5,675 nucleotides of DNA from DQTL01 sp964396505 (GTDB lineage Bacteria; Bacteroidota; Bacteroidia; Flavobacteriales; Flavobacteriaceae): positions 1-5,675 of the forward strand of contig CAYNFJ010000126.1 of NCBI GenBank assembly GCA_964396505.1, given 5' to 3'. Positions within the stretch are counted from its first letter, which is position 1; each line of letters begins with the position of its first letter. Under the pieces are notes generated by a model, which was not told where the DNA came from, did no database searches, and was given only the letters and a program-made list of their open reading frames with translations. The position numbers and the translations under genes are program-made. Shown in pieces: positions 1-5,675 of this stretch.

Positions 1-15
1 TTTTATTACAAAATG

Positions 16-1938
16 TTATACAGTACCAATCAACAGCGCTACAAAAAAGTATGAGATATAACGAATCCACAGATGGTAACTACCGGTATCATAATACGCA
101 GGAAGTGATTGAGACAGGTAACTATCTCTCAATTCACTTAGTGCCATCAAACTTTCCGTGAGATAAATAAATATAGCTAATCCGCTAAGTATAAATATAA
201 TATATTTTTTTACCGTCATTGTTTTAGTGCCAAGATAAGCGAAAACGGCTAGAAATAACATGCTGTAGTTGGCAATCCAAATTTCCTTAAATTTTAGTAA
301 ATCATTATTTATTGTATAACCGTAAGTCTCATTATCCAATGAAATTTTAGAGTTGTAATAGAGTTGATTCCAATAGTTGGCAATCTCTAACCGAAAGGAA
401 TAATAGAGCACAATGACGAGCAGAACCGGAATAGCATAACTGATGATTTTATAGAATTTTCTCCATTGTACTATGGCGGATTTGTAATGTGATTTTAAGT
501 AATTTAATCCTATCAGAGCTGTGGTAAAGAGTAAAGAGCTTACCAATTGTATATTGAACACGGGAGTCAGTCTTAGTCCGGAATAATAAGTACCGTGATA
601 GGAGCTGTTCCAGTCGTGTATCAGACTAAAAAAACCGAGAAAGAGTAGGGGATAGGTGAGTTTTTCATAGACAGGAATTTGTTTAGAGCGTCCTATCCAA
701 AAGATTAATACAGCTTCGCCAATCCACAGCAGCGTAACCCAATTTCCATCCAATTGAATCGGGATGGCGATCGTGATAAAAACCAATACAAGTCCGCTGA
801 CAAAATAGAACAAACTCTTATTTCCTAAGCCTTCTTTGTAAATGCGATAACTAACTATAAAATGAATGAGTGCATTCAACAGTGCAAATAATCCCAACAA
901 ATTCTCTGTCTGTGAATTATGCTCGATTATATCATAGCCCAAACCAAAGAAAATAAACGAATTGGCAAGTAATATACTGATGTCAATGGTGTTGAATTTT
1001 TCCTTTTTCAAGAGTTTATACGATAAAAAAGTTCCGTAAAAAACGACAAAAAATAACAAGAGAAAAATGAGTGTAAAATAGAAATGGGTTTCCGTTTTAT
1101 ACTGTGAATCGTACCATTTAAAGAAAATCAACCACGTAAATACAAAGGAAATATAATAAAGTGGTTTCCAATTTTTCTTGAAACTGATAATAAGTATTCC
1201 TATATTGATCAAAAGGATATAAGAAAAAAGAAAGAAGATATTACCGGAGTTGTTACTCAATAAAAACGGTGTGGCATACGCCCCAACCAATCCGATTAAT
1301 GCAATTACTTGACGCTTGTAATGGAGTGCTGCCAATACGGTAAAAATCGTAAATAACAGCATGAGTATAAAAGCAACACTTTGCGGAATGATTTGATAAT
1401 AATCGTATGCAAAATAAGTAATAAAATACAGTATAGCCATTCCGCCACTGAGCAATACGGCACTGAAATTATGGTAATTTTTCTTTAATTTATAGGCAAA
1501 ACCAATCAGACCGAGACCTAAAAGATAACCCAAAATAATACGTGTCAAGGGACTGATCAATTCGTGATTAATAACGTATTTTGCGCCAATTCCTACTCCG
1601 ATAATGGTGATGAGAATACCAATTTTATTCATCAAGTTTTCACCGATAAATTTTTCCAAATTATCCCCAATTTCCAAACGTTCCCACATCGATTTTTTCT
1701 GTGCAGTTTTATAAGTAGGAGTAACAGGTTTACTTGTTTTAGAAGTTGGATGCTCCGGTTGAGAGGTTGAGTCTTGAGGTTCAGTTTTAGGATTAACAAG
1801 CGTTTCTTTCGTTTTTTTGAGTTGCTCTACTTCCTGTTTTAAATGAAAGATTTCCTGATAAAAAGTATTTTGCTTATCCAGTAATACTTGAATTTTCTTG
1901 AGTAATTCATTTATGTTTTGATGATCAGAATCTATCAT
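16..1938 (-). CDS. DUF2339 family multi-pass membrane protein, possibly C-terminally truncated
   Basis: This 640-residue protein is predicted to sit in the inner membrane; its function is unknown. Residues about 7-45 form a charged coiled-coil-like helix, followed by a Pro/Ser/Thr/Lys-rich linker (46-80). The DUF2339 entry motif comes next, with WERLEIGDNLEKFIGENLMNK (starting at W85) leading into the first membrane helix. About 17-18 hydrophobic segments run from residue 104 to the end. A second family hallmark is the DGNWVTLLWIGEAVLIFWIG stretch (397-416). The ATG at 1938 starts the coiled coil directly and no better start is visible. The stop (TAA, 16-18) falls inside the last hydrophobic segment (about 624-640). 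From memory, family members usually continue for another 100-200 residues of membrane helices, so a frameshift, a premature stop or a short variant is possible. The gene is 207 bp downstream of the lysE-like gene. I see no good promoter: CTAAGATA at 1965-1972 (minus strand TATCTTAG) is only a one-mismatch -7 element. Family assignment is fairly sure; function is unknown. Confidence 0.85.
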   Translation of the reverse strand: MIDSDHQNINELLKKIQVLLDKQNTFYQEIFHLKQEVEQLKKTKETLVNPKTEPQDSTSQPEHPTSKTSKPVTPTYKTAQKKSMWERLEIGDNLEKFIGENLMNKIGILITIIGVGIGAKYVINHELISPLTRIILGYLLGLGLIGFAYKLKKNYHNFSAVLLSGGMAILYFITYFAYDYYQIIPQSVAFILMLLFTIFTVLAALHYKRQVIALIGLVGAYATPFLLSNNSGNIFFLFSYILLINIGILIISFKKNWKPLYYISFVFTWLIFFKWYDSQYKTETHFYFTLIFLLLFFVVFYGTFLSYKLLKKEKFNTIDISILLANSFIFFGLGYDIIEHNSQTENLLGLFALLNALIHFIVSYRIYKEGLGNKSLFYFVSGLVLVFITIAIPIQLDGNWVTLLWIGEAVLIFWIGRSKQIPVYEKLTYPLLFLGFFSLIHDWNSSYHGTYYSGLRLTPVFNIQLVSSLLFTTALIGLNYLKSHYKSAIVQWRKFYKIISYAIPVLLVIVLYYSFRLEIANYWNQLYYNSKISLDNETYGYTINNDLLKFKEIWIANYSMLFLAVFAYLGTKTMTVKKYIIFILSGLAIFIYLTESLMALSELRDSYLSQSLPAYYDTGSYHLWIRYISYFFVALLIGTV

Positions 1939-2145
1939 ATCAATGATTTTTTAAAAGAATCAAGCTAAGATAGTCAAAAATGAATAAGAATAAAGAGTTT
2001 ATTCGTTAAATTACTTTAGAAACTTTTTTAGTACTATTTTTTTATTTTGTTTGAATCGTACAATACGACTGACCAACAGGAATGATAACCAGTATTTTGG
2101 TAATCTAAAATTGGTTTGTCATCTCAACACAATCGACGGCTGTTT

Positions 2146-2763
2146 TTAAAGAATTTTATAAAATGTGATTAGTGCCAATATTCCGGTCAGAAAGCTGAGA
2201 ATAAGATGTAGGTTTTTAGCCAAAGTTTTGGATTTAGCTGCTATTGTTTGGGCAAATTGGAGGTAGGTGAATAATAATACAAAAGTGCCTATTGCCGATC
2301 CTATTACAAAAGTAATGATATAAATTTGCGAAAAATGAAGCCATCCTGCTCCGTCAAATGCGGTTGTAATACCACAATAAAAAGGAATAGAGAACATATT
2401 TAAAGATGATAATATCAAGCCAATTACAAAGGAGTTCTTAGATGCTTGTTTGGTCTCTTTGATTTCAATTTTATCCTTTTTAAATTGCTTGTAAAAATAA
2501 TAAGAAAGAAAAAGAAAAATAACCACAGCTATTTGTTGCAGTAGGTGTAAAAACCAGGGATTTGAACGTAAAAATCGTGTGAAAATAACCGCGATGTATG
2601 CCTGAATAAATACGACGATGGATACTCCTGTGGCAAATTGAATGGCACTATTTTTCCCCTTGTTAATACTTATTTTTGCAGCAGTCATATTAAGCATACT
2701 CGGTGTCAATGATCCAAAATAGGATGAGAAAAATCCTAGTGTAAAATGATAGAATAACAGCAT
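2146..2763 (-). CDS. LysE family translocator-like membrane protein
   Basis: A 205-residue integral membrane protein resembling the LysE/RhtB exporter superfamily, which expels amino acids or other small metabolites across the inner membrane. About six hydrophobic segments are visible (roughly 3-24, 42-64, 73-93, 111-131, 146-170, 186-204), and the length is typical of the family. The N-terminal GSLTPSMLNMTAAKISINKG (17-36) corresponds to the conserved Pro-containing loop after helix 1 in LysE proteins; the flavobacterial branch reads LTPSMLN rather than the classic PGP. A charged cytoplasmic loop (94-109) separates the two halves. The ATG at 2763 begins the first helix directly. The gene lies 72 bp after the stop of the dehydrogenase gene. 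No TAnnTTTG element is visible in that gap, so the two are probably co-transcribed. The substrate cannot be read from the sequence; an ornithine-derived or other amino acid product of the upstream enzyme is only a guess. Confidence 0.8.
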   Translation of the reverse strand: MLLFYHFTLGFFSSYFGSLTPSMLNMTAAKISINKGKNSAIQFATGVSIVVFIQAYIAVIFTRFLRSNPWFLHLLQQIAVVIFLFLSYYFYKQFKKDKIEIKETKQASKNSFVIGLILSSLNMFSIPFYCGITTAFDGAGWLHFSQIYIITFVIGSAIGTFVLLFTYLQFAQTIAAKSKTLAKNLHLILSFLTGILALITFYKIL

Positions 2764-2835
2764 TTGCTTCGTTTTAACTATCAGTCGTAAGTTGATAATT
2801 TTCCTTACAGCTTTAAAAAAAGTCGGTGTACTATT

Positions 2836-3978
2836 TTATAAATAAGGATGGGGATATTTAGGGTCTCTTTTTTGAAATAATAAGATTTGCTTGTTTTGGA
2901 CAATACCTCTATTTATTTCAACCGCATTTTTTAAAGGTTTATTCTGTTTCCAAGCCTCTGCTCCTTTTATAAATACAGGAAGAAAGGCAATTAAGGCTTC
3001 AGAAATAACCCAAGATGCCGTTTTCCAATAATAGTTGGGGGTGTGGTCTATTGCGTAATAATGCAGGGTATCGATTTGAATTATGGGATTTGTAAATGTA
3101 GTTGTTTGCGCACACCAAAAACCCATTCCTTCATCACAACTTATGTCAATAATAAGGCTGTTCTTTTTTAATTGGGAGGCTTCATTTTCAGAAATAAATA
3201 AAAACGGATGTGTAATATCTTGAAAAATAGCATTCACAATAATATCTGTATTTGAGAACATTTGGGATATAGGCAGTTTGCTACCGTCCGGTTCAACAGA
3301 AAACACTTTTCCCGTATGATTACGAATCATTTGCTTACAAGTAAGCTTGGGGAGTTGCGTCTGTAGTGTAGCGGGATTTCTTCTCGTATAGAGGCTAATA
3401 TCACTAATTCCTTGATTTTGCAATGCCTTTAAGGCCCCACGACCGACAGATCCAAAGCTCAGGATAGCAGCTTTAAGCGGGTTTCCATAATTACCGGTAA
3501 TTCCCAGAAGATTTAAGGCATGATTGACAGCAGCATAGCCGGCTATTTCATTATTTTTATAGAAAATATGGGTTCCTTTTTGCTCTGTTTCATCCCATTC
3601 AAACATTTGTTCCCAAGCAATAAGCGTTAATTTTTTATCGATTGCAATTTGAGCGATATTTTTTTGTTGTACACAATGCATCCAACCCCAAACGATGCTT
3701 CCTTCTTTCATTTGGGATAAATCAGATGCTGTGGGTTTGGGTATAATGATCGCTTCATATTGAGTCACTATTTCTTCTCGTGTAGCAACACGCCCGGAAG
3801 TAAGTTCTGCAAGAGTGCGATCGCTCATACCGAATCTTACTCCATAGCCTTTTTCAAAAGTCAGTTGTTTTCGAATCGTTAAAGGAATTTTAATTAAATG
3901 ATCCGGATGGATGGCTACCCGTTTTTCATTTTCCTTTGAGGATGTTCCAATGATTCCGATTGACAAAAGTTCTTTCAT
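2836..3978 (-). CDS. N5-(carboxyethyl)ornithine synthase-like dehydrogenase (alanine dehydrogenase/PNT fold)
   Basis: A 380-residue cytosolic NAD(P)H-dependent enzyme of the alanine dehydrogenase/transhydrogenase N-domain class. It most resembles Lactococcus N5-(carboxyethyl)ornithine synthase (Ceo), which reductively condenses pyruvate with the side-chain amine of ornithine. Visible motifs, numbered from the ATG at 3978, are: KENEKR (15-20) with His24 in the substrate domain; GWMHCVQQKN (98-107); NNEIAGYAAVNHA (142-154); a Rossmann FGSVGRGAL loop (175-183); NAIFQD (249-254); IIDISCDEG (276-284); and DHTP (311-314). It is longer than the roughly 313-residue lactococcal enzyme, with extra sequence around 205-240 and a C-terminal extension. 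The reading frame is open upstream to a TTG at 4026, but I reject that start: the extra 16 residues do not look like family sequence, and a -7 promoter element lies within them at 4000-4007. Family is secure; exact substrates are inferred. A saccharopine- or lysine-type reaction is an alternative. Confidence 0.85.
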   Translation of the reverse strand: MKELLSIGIIGTSSKENEKRVAIHPDHLIKIPLTIRKQLTFEKGYGVRFGMSDRTLAELTSGRVATREEIVTQYEAIIIPKPTASDLSQMKEGSIVWGWMHCVQQKNIAQIAIDKKLTLIAWEQMFEWDETEQKGTHIFYKNNEIAGYAAVNHALNLLGITGNYGNPLKAAILSFGSVGRGALKALQNQGISDISLYTRRNPATLQTQLPKLTCKQMIRNHTGKVFSVEPDGSKLPISQMFSNTDIIVNAIFQDITHPFLFISENEASQLKKNSLIIDISCDEGMGFWCAQTTTFTNPIIQIDTLHYYAIDHTPNYYWKTASWVISEALIAFLPVFIKGAEAWKQNKPLKNAVEINRGIVQNKQILLFQKRDPKYPHPYL

Positions 3979-3999
3979 TATTGGATGATATAGTTCCTT

Positions 4000-4027
4000 C
4001 AAAGATAGAACTATTATTGCTAGCAAT
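4000..4027 (-). promoter_or_regulatory. Candidate promoter of the carboxyethylornithine synthase-like gene, with overlapping palindrome
   Basis: On the minus strand, TATCTTTG (4000-4007) matches the Bacteroidota -7 consensus TAnnTTTG exactly. A TTG that could serve as the -33 element lies at 4024-4026, but the 16-nt spacer is shorter than the usual 19-21. The TTG sits inside a perfect 12-bp palindrome, ATTGCTAGCAAT (4016-4027), which could be a regulator site or chance. Transcription would begin near 3995, giving a leader of roughly 18 nt before the ATG at 3978. GAAGGAAC at 3993-4000 is purine-rich but too far from the ATG to be a standard ribosome binding site. Confidence 0.5.
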
Positions 4028-4069
4028 GGTAATTTTAATAGTTAAAAAAAGGTAATTTTAATTAGTTAA
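4028..4069. repeat. Imperfect tandem direct repeat, 23-bp period
   Basis: The plus strand reads GGTAATTTTAATAGTTAA at 4028-4045 and GGTAATTTTAATTAGTTAA at 4051-4069. The copies share an exact 12-bp core plus a flanking AGTTAA and differ by one inserted T. The second copy overlaps the stop codon of the GDCCVxC gene. The pair fills the spacer between the metal operon and the next promoter. It could be a binding site for a regulator of the downstream gene or a small duplication; nothing in the window decides between these. Confidence 0.6.
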
Positions 4070-4287
4070 CAGCAATCCGAACCTTTACAACTTCTTTTTT
4101 CCTGTATGGATGGACAAGGGACCGTTCCGTAGGAACAATATACACAACAATCCCCTTCAAGAGGTTTTAAGATGGTTTTACATTTTGTACATTGATAAAA
4201 GAATTGACAAGCATCCGTAGGCATTATTTCTTCTTTTTTGTGTCCACATTCGGGGCAAGTTAGGATGGATTTTAGTATGATTTTCAT
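4066..4287 (-). CDS. GDCCVxC domain-containing protein (Cys form of a seleno/cysteine protein family)
   Basis: A 73-residue, probably cytoplasmic protein with 12 cysteines and no signal peptide or membrane helix. Two CxxC knuckles, CPEC (11-14) and CTKC (33-36), resemble a small zinc ribbon with His16 and Cys27 nearby. The family signature GDCCVYC (45-51) follows, then SYGTVPCP (52-59) and a C-terminal CKGSDCC tail (67-73). As I recall, the family is catalogued as GDCCVxC (seleno)protein because some members carry selenocysteine in the motif; here both motif codons are TGT, so this is the all-Cys form. The function is not established. A thiol-rich protein encoded directly after a mercury-type transporter could bind or pass on the incoming metal, or act as a redox protein; this is inference. 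It starts at the ATG at 4287, 4 bp after the merTP stop, so translation is probably coupled. It is the last gene of the operon and no hairpin terminator follows. Confidence 0.85.
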   Translation of the reverse strand: MKIILKSILTCPECGHKKEEIMPTDACQFFYQCTKCKTILKPLEGDCCVYCSYGTVPCPSIQEKRSCKGSDCC

Positions 4288-4291
4288 AGTA

Positions 4292-4888
4292 TTATTCTTT
4301 TGTATTACTTACGGAATATCCCGTCTTATTTACGGTGTTTTTAATTTCTTCAAGACTTGTTTTGGAAGGGTCAAATTCAATTTCTGCTGTTCCATTTTTG
4401 TAGGATGACTTTATATTAATTATTCCGTCTAATTCATTGACAGTATGCTCTATATGGTTTTCACAAGAATGACAAGTCATCCCTTCAATACCTAGTTTTA
4501 CAGTTTGCATTGCAGCCGTATTTGCTATTTTCACATTTTTTTTACTGCCGGAATAAAAAACGGAAGAATAATATGGAAAAGCAGTCATTATAATCGCAAA
4601 AAGTGTTACAATTCCAAGAAACAATCTCGATTGAAAAAAAGAGTCTTTTTCATCCGTTTTACAATCGCAAACGATCTTTTTTTGAGGTTTTAGTTTCTGA
4701 AACCAGGCAAAGCCCAATACCAATATGGTAAAACCAATCAAATAGGGTCTAAATGGTTCTAGCCAAGCGAACGTTGAAGCAATTCCCGCAGTTCCTGAAA
4801 CCACAGCCAAAATAGGTGTGATACAACAAAGAGATGAGGCTATGGCAGTTAGTAAACCCGCTCCAATTATGTGGGTGTTTTTTTTCAT
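4292..4888 (-). CDS. merTP: Mercuric transport protein MerTP (MerT-MerP fusion)
   Basis: A 198-residue inner-membrane protein that fuses a MerT-type importer to a MerP-like heavy-metal-associated (HMA) domain. In the known mercury pathway MerP captures Hg(II) in the periplasm and MerT carries it through the membrane by Cys-to-Cys exchange. Three hydrophobic helices are visible (about 7-32, 46-64, 88-108). The membrane Cys pair is in SSLCCITP (Cys21-Cys22), and the cytoplasmic loop between helices 2 and 3 carries a CDC pair (Cys74, Cys76), comparable to the loop cysteines of MerT. After helix 3 the HMA domain spans about 128-198 with GMTCHSC (136-142; Cys139, Cys142), placing it in the periplasm as expected. 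The ATG at 4888 overlaps the arsR stop as ATGA, so translation is coupled. No merA follows in this window. Family assignment is firm; mercury as the natural substrate is inferred from the family. Confidence 0.93.
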   Translation of the reverse strand: MKKNTHIIGAGLLTAIASSLCCITPILAVVSGTAGIASTFAWLEPFRPYLIGFTILVLGFAWFQKLKPQKKIVCDCKTDEKDSFFQSRLFLGIVTLFAIIMTAFPYYSSVFYSGSKKNVKIANTAAMQTVKLGIEGMTCHSCENHIEHTVNELDGIINIKSSYKNGTAEIEFDPSKTSLEEIKNTVNKTGYSVSNTKE

Positions 4889-5259
4889 ACCGTTTCCAAG
4901 ATTTTATTTTCATTAATAAGCTCAAAAAGAGTTGAAAATATTTTTTCATATTCATTTGTCAGTGAATAAAATATGGTTTGTGCTTTTCTCTGAGGGATAA
5001 TAATATTGCGATCTTTTAATTTTCTCAGATGTTGTGAGATGGCAGAAATTTTCATCCCGAGAATATCACTTAAATCACAGACACAGAGTTTTTGTTCTTT
5101 GAATAGTAAAAATAATATTTTCAATCGTACACTGTTACCGGCTAAATTTAGGGCATTCGAGAGTACAATAATGGAGTTTTCAAATTCAGAGATTGTTCTT
5201 TTACAATTTAGAATTTGTTCTTTATTGGCTTCAATTCTGATACAAGTATTATTTTCCAT
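4885..5259 (-). CDS. ArsR/SmtB-family metal-responsive transcriptional repressor
   Basis: A 124-residue winged-helix dimeric repressor that should bind its own promoter and release it on binding metal. Core features, numbered from the ATG at 5259, are: helices at about 25-55 including NSVRLKILFLLF (42-53); the metal-site helix KLCVCDLSDILGM (57-69) with Cys59 and Cys61; recognition helix KISAISQHLRKLK (70-82); and a wing ending in QTIFYSL (94-100). Cys6 near the N-terminus together with Cys59 and Cys61 resembles the alpha3N thiolate site of CadC, which binds soft metals; Cys19 may add a ligand. The frame is open upstream to an ATG at 5277. I prefer 5259 because related proteins begin MENNTC-like, and because the -7 promoter element (5264-5271) lies between the two candidate starts. 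It is the first gene of the arsR-merTP-GDCCVxC operon. Hg(II) is the probable inducer given merTP; Cd, Pb or As(III) are alternatives. Confidence 0.92.
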   Translation of the reverse strand: MENNTCIRIEANKEQILNCKRTISEFENSIIVLSNALNLAGNSVRLKILFLLFKEQKLCVCDLSDILGMKISAISQHLRKLKDRNIIIPQRKAQTIFYSLTNEYEKIFSTLFELINENKILETV

Positions 5260-5263
5260 ACCA

Positions 5264-5295
5264 CAAATGTAATACAATTTTCTTATTTAAGCAAA
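5264..5295 (-). promoter_or_regulatory. Bacteroidota-type promoter of the arsR-merTP operon
   Basis: On the minus strand, TTTG (5292-5295, the -33 element) is followed after 20 nt by TACATTTG (5264-5271), which matches TAnnTTTG exactly at the usual spacing. Only TGGT separates the -7 element from the arsR ATG (5259), so transcription should start at, or within a few bases of, the start codon. That gives a leaderless or nearly leaderless message. This placement also argues against the alternative upstream ATG at 5277. Confidence 0.7.
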
Positions 5296-5299
5296 TGCT
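5274..5299. promoter_or_regulatory. Candidate ArsR operator, 12-2-12 imperfect inverted repeat
   Basis: The plus-strand core ATTTTCTTATTTAAGCAAAT (5277-5296) has 9-bp arms matching at 8 of 9 positions around a 2-bp centre. Extended to 12-bp arms (5274-5299) it matches at 9 of 12 positions. A 12-2-12 imperfect inverted repeat is the classic layout of SmtB/CadC/ArsR-family operators. It covers the spacer between the -33 and -7 elements and overlaps the -33 element, so bound repressor would block RNA polymerase. Assignment rests on position, symmetry and the adjacent arsR; part of the symmetry could be chance in AT-rich DNA. Confidence 0.55.
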
Positions 5300-5370
5300 A
5301 AAATACACTATTTTTTGAGGAGGATATTTATTCTAAGCCTATACCTTGAAGGGGGTAAAGGATAATAACA

Positions 5371-5675
5371 TCATTCCAGCACTATTTTTTGAATACTTTG
5401 TCTATTGGTATTAGGATCCGTAAAGAGAATTAAATATATACCATTTTTTAAATTAGATAAATCTATTTTGTTATTTTCTAACAAGAGTTCACGCGTTAAT
5501 TTTTTACCGGTAATATCCGTAATTTGATAGTTTATAGTATCCGGATAAGGCGTTGTGACATACACTTTTCCTTGAGATGGGTTAGGGAATATATTCACCG
5601 ATAAATCATTATAAAAATTGGGATTGGACAGAGCTTCATTCGTAAATCTAAGGACAAATCGATCTCTTAAGTCCG
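5371..5675 (-). CDS. T9SS type A sorting domain-containing protein (C-terminal end, 5' part outside window)
   Basis: The last 100 residues of a secreted or surface protein; the frame is open to the window edge, so the body of the protein lies outside. An internal GTG at 5598 is not a start: in-frame sequence upstream (DRFVLRFTNEAL, residues 4-15 of the visible part) is typical of what precedes the tail in such proteins. The type IX secretion C-terminal sorting domain has all three usual blocks: VNIFPNPSQGKVYV (26-39), YQITDITGKKL (48-58) and the LKNGIYLILF strand (75-84), ending in a basic QKIVLE (95-100). Such tails direct export through the T9SS pore after Sec export, and the tail is usually removed by the sortase-like PorU. 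The function of the passenger is not visible. The stop codon is 111 bp before the arsR start; no clear terminator is seen in between. Confidence 0.9.
   Translation of the reverse strand, partial: DLRDRFVLRFTNEALSNPNFYNDLSVNIFPNPSQGKVYVTTPYPDTINYQITDITGKKLTRELLLENNKIDLSNLKNGIYLILFTDPNTNRQSIQKIVLE

Noticed and set aside
1564..1770. Plus-strand open frame of 68 codons
   Set aside because: It is antisense to the start of the DUF2339 gene, shows no family resemblance and has no promoter; it is a shadow of the real gene.
2054..2070. Hairpin AATCGTA-CAA-TACGACT as a terminator after the LysE-like gene
   Set aside because: The 7-bp stem (one G-T pair in the minus-strand transcript) is followed on that strand by an A-rich rather than T-rich run, so it is not an intrinsic terminator.
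2808..2835. T-run after the dehydrogenase stop as an intrinsic terminator
   Set aside because: The run of T on the minus strand is preceded by only a 3-4 bp possible stem, too weak for a supported terminator.
3979..4026. Upstream TTG start of the dehydrogenase adding 16 residues
   Set aside because: The extension overlaps a TAnnTTTG promoter element and does not resemble the family N-terminus, which starts just before the SIGIIGTSSKENEKR region.
4044..4050. Seven-T run (minus strand) after the GDCCVxC gene as a terminator
   Set aside because: The only flanking pairing is an AT-only GTTAA/TTAAC, with no GC-rich hairpin.
4505..4693. Plus-strand open frame of 62 codons
   Set aside because: It lies opposite merTP, whose family motifs are unambiguous; the translation looks like random low-complexity sequence.
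4749..4955. Minus-strand open frame of 68 codons
   Set aside because: It is out of frame with arsR and merTP and bridges their overlap; both overlapped genes are well supported.
5006..5272. Plus-strand open frame of 88 codons
   Set aside because: It is antisense to arsR and would run through its promoter; no recognisable protein features.
5343..5360. CCTT...AAGG inverted repeat after the T9SS gene as a terminator
   Set aside because: The stem is only 4 bp with a 10-base loop and no following T-tract on the minus strand.

Overview
The window is AT-rich, and every gene I can support lies on the minus strand. Several signs point to a member of the Bacteroidota, probably class Flavobacteriia. 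There is the C-terminal end of a type IX secretion (T9SS) cargo protein. Two gene starts are preceded by the Bacteroidota -7 promoter element TAnnTTTG, and strong Shine-Dalgarno sites are absent. The neighbours (MerTP fusion, GDCCVxC protein, DUF2339 membrane protein, LysE-like exporter) also have close relatives in flavobacteria. I cannot name a genus.

Reading in the direction of transcription (high to low coordinates), the window opens with the last 100 residues of a secreted protein that carries a T9SS type A sorting domain (5675-5371). A 111-bp gap follows, holding a good promoter and a candidate operator. Then comes a tight three-gene metal cassette: an ArsR-family repressor (5259-4885), a MerT-MerP fusion transporter (4888-4292, ATGA overlap with arsR) and a 73-residue cysteine-rich GDCCVxC protein (4287-4066, 4-bp gap). 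The likely logic is that metal, probably Hg(II), releases ArsR from the promoter, so the operon encoding both the repressor and the thiol-based importer is expressed. No mercuric reductase (merA) is present in the window.

Downstream, after a short AT-rich spacer with a 23-bp-period direct repeat, is an N5-(carboxyethyl)ornithine synthase-like dehydrogenase (3978-2836) with its own TAnnTTTG element. A small LysE-like membrane exporter (2763-2146) follows after 72 bp and may be co-transcribed with it. The last gene is a DUF2339 multi-pass membrane protein (1938-16) that stops inside a hydrophobic segment and looks short for its family.

Nothing here amounts to a clearly new system. The points most worth a second look are the merA-less mercury-type cassette with its CadC-like repressor and apparently near-leaderless arsR promoter, the Cys form of a (seleno)protein family, the opine-type dehydrogenase beside a metal operon, and the possible C-terminal truncation of the DUF2339 protein.
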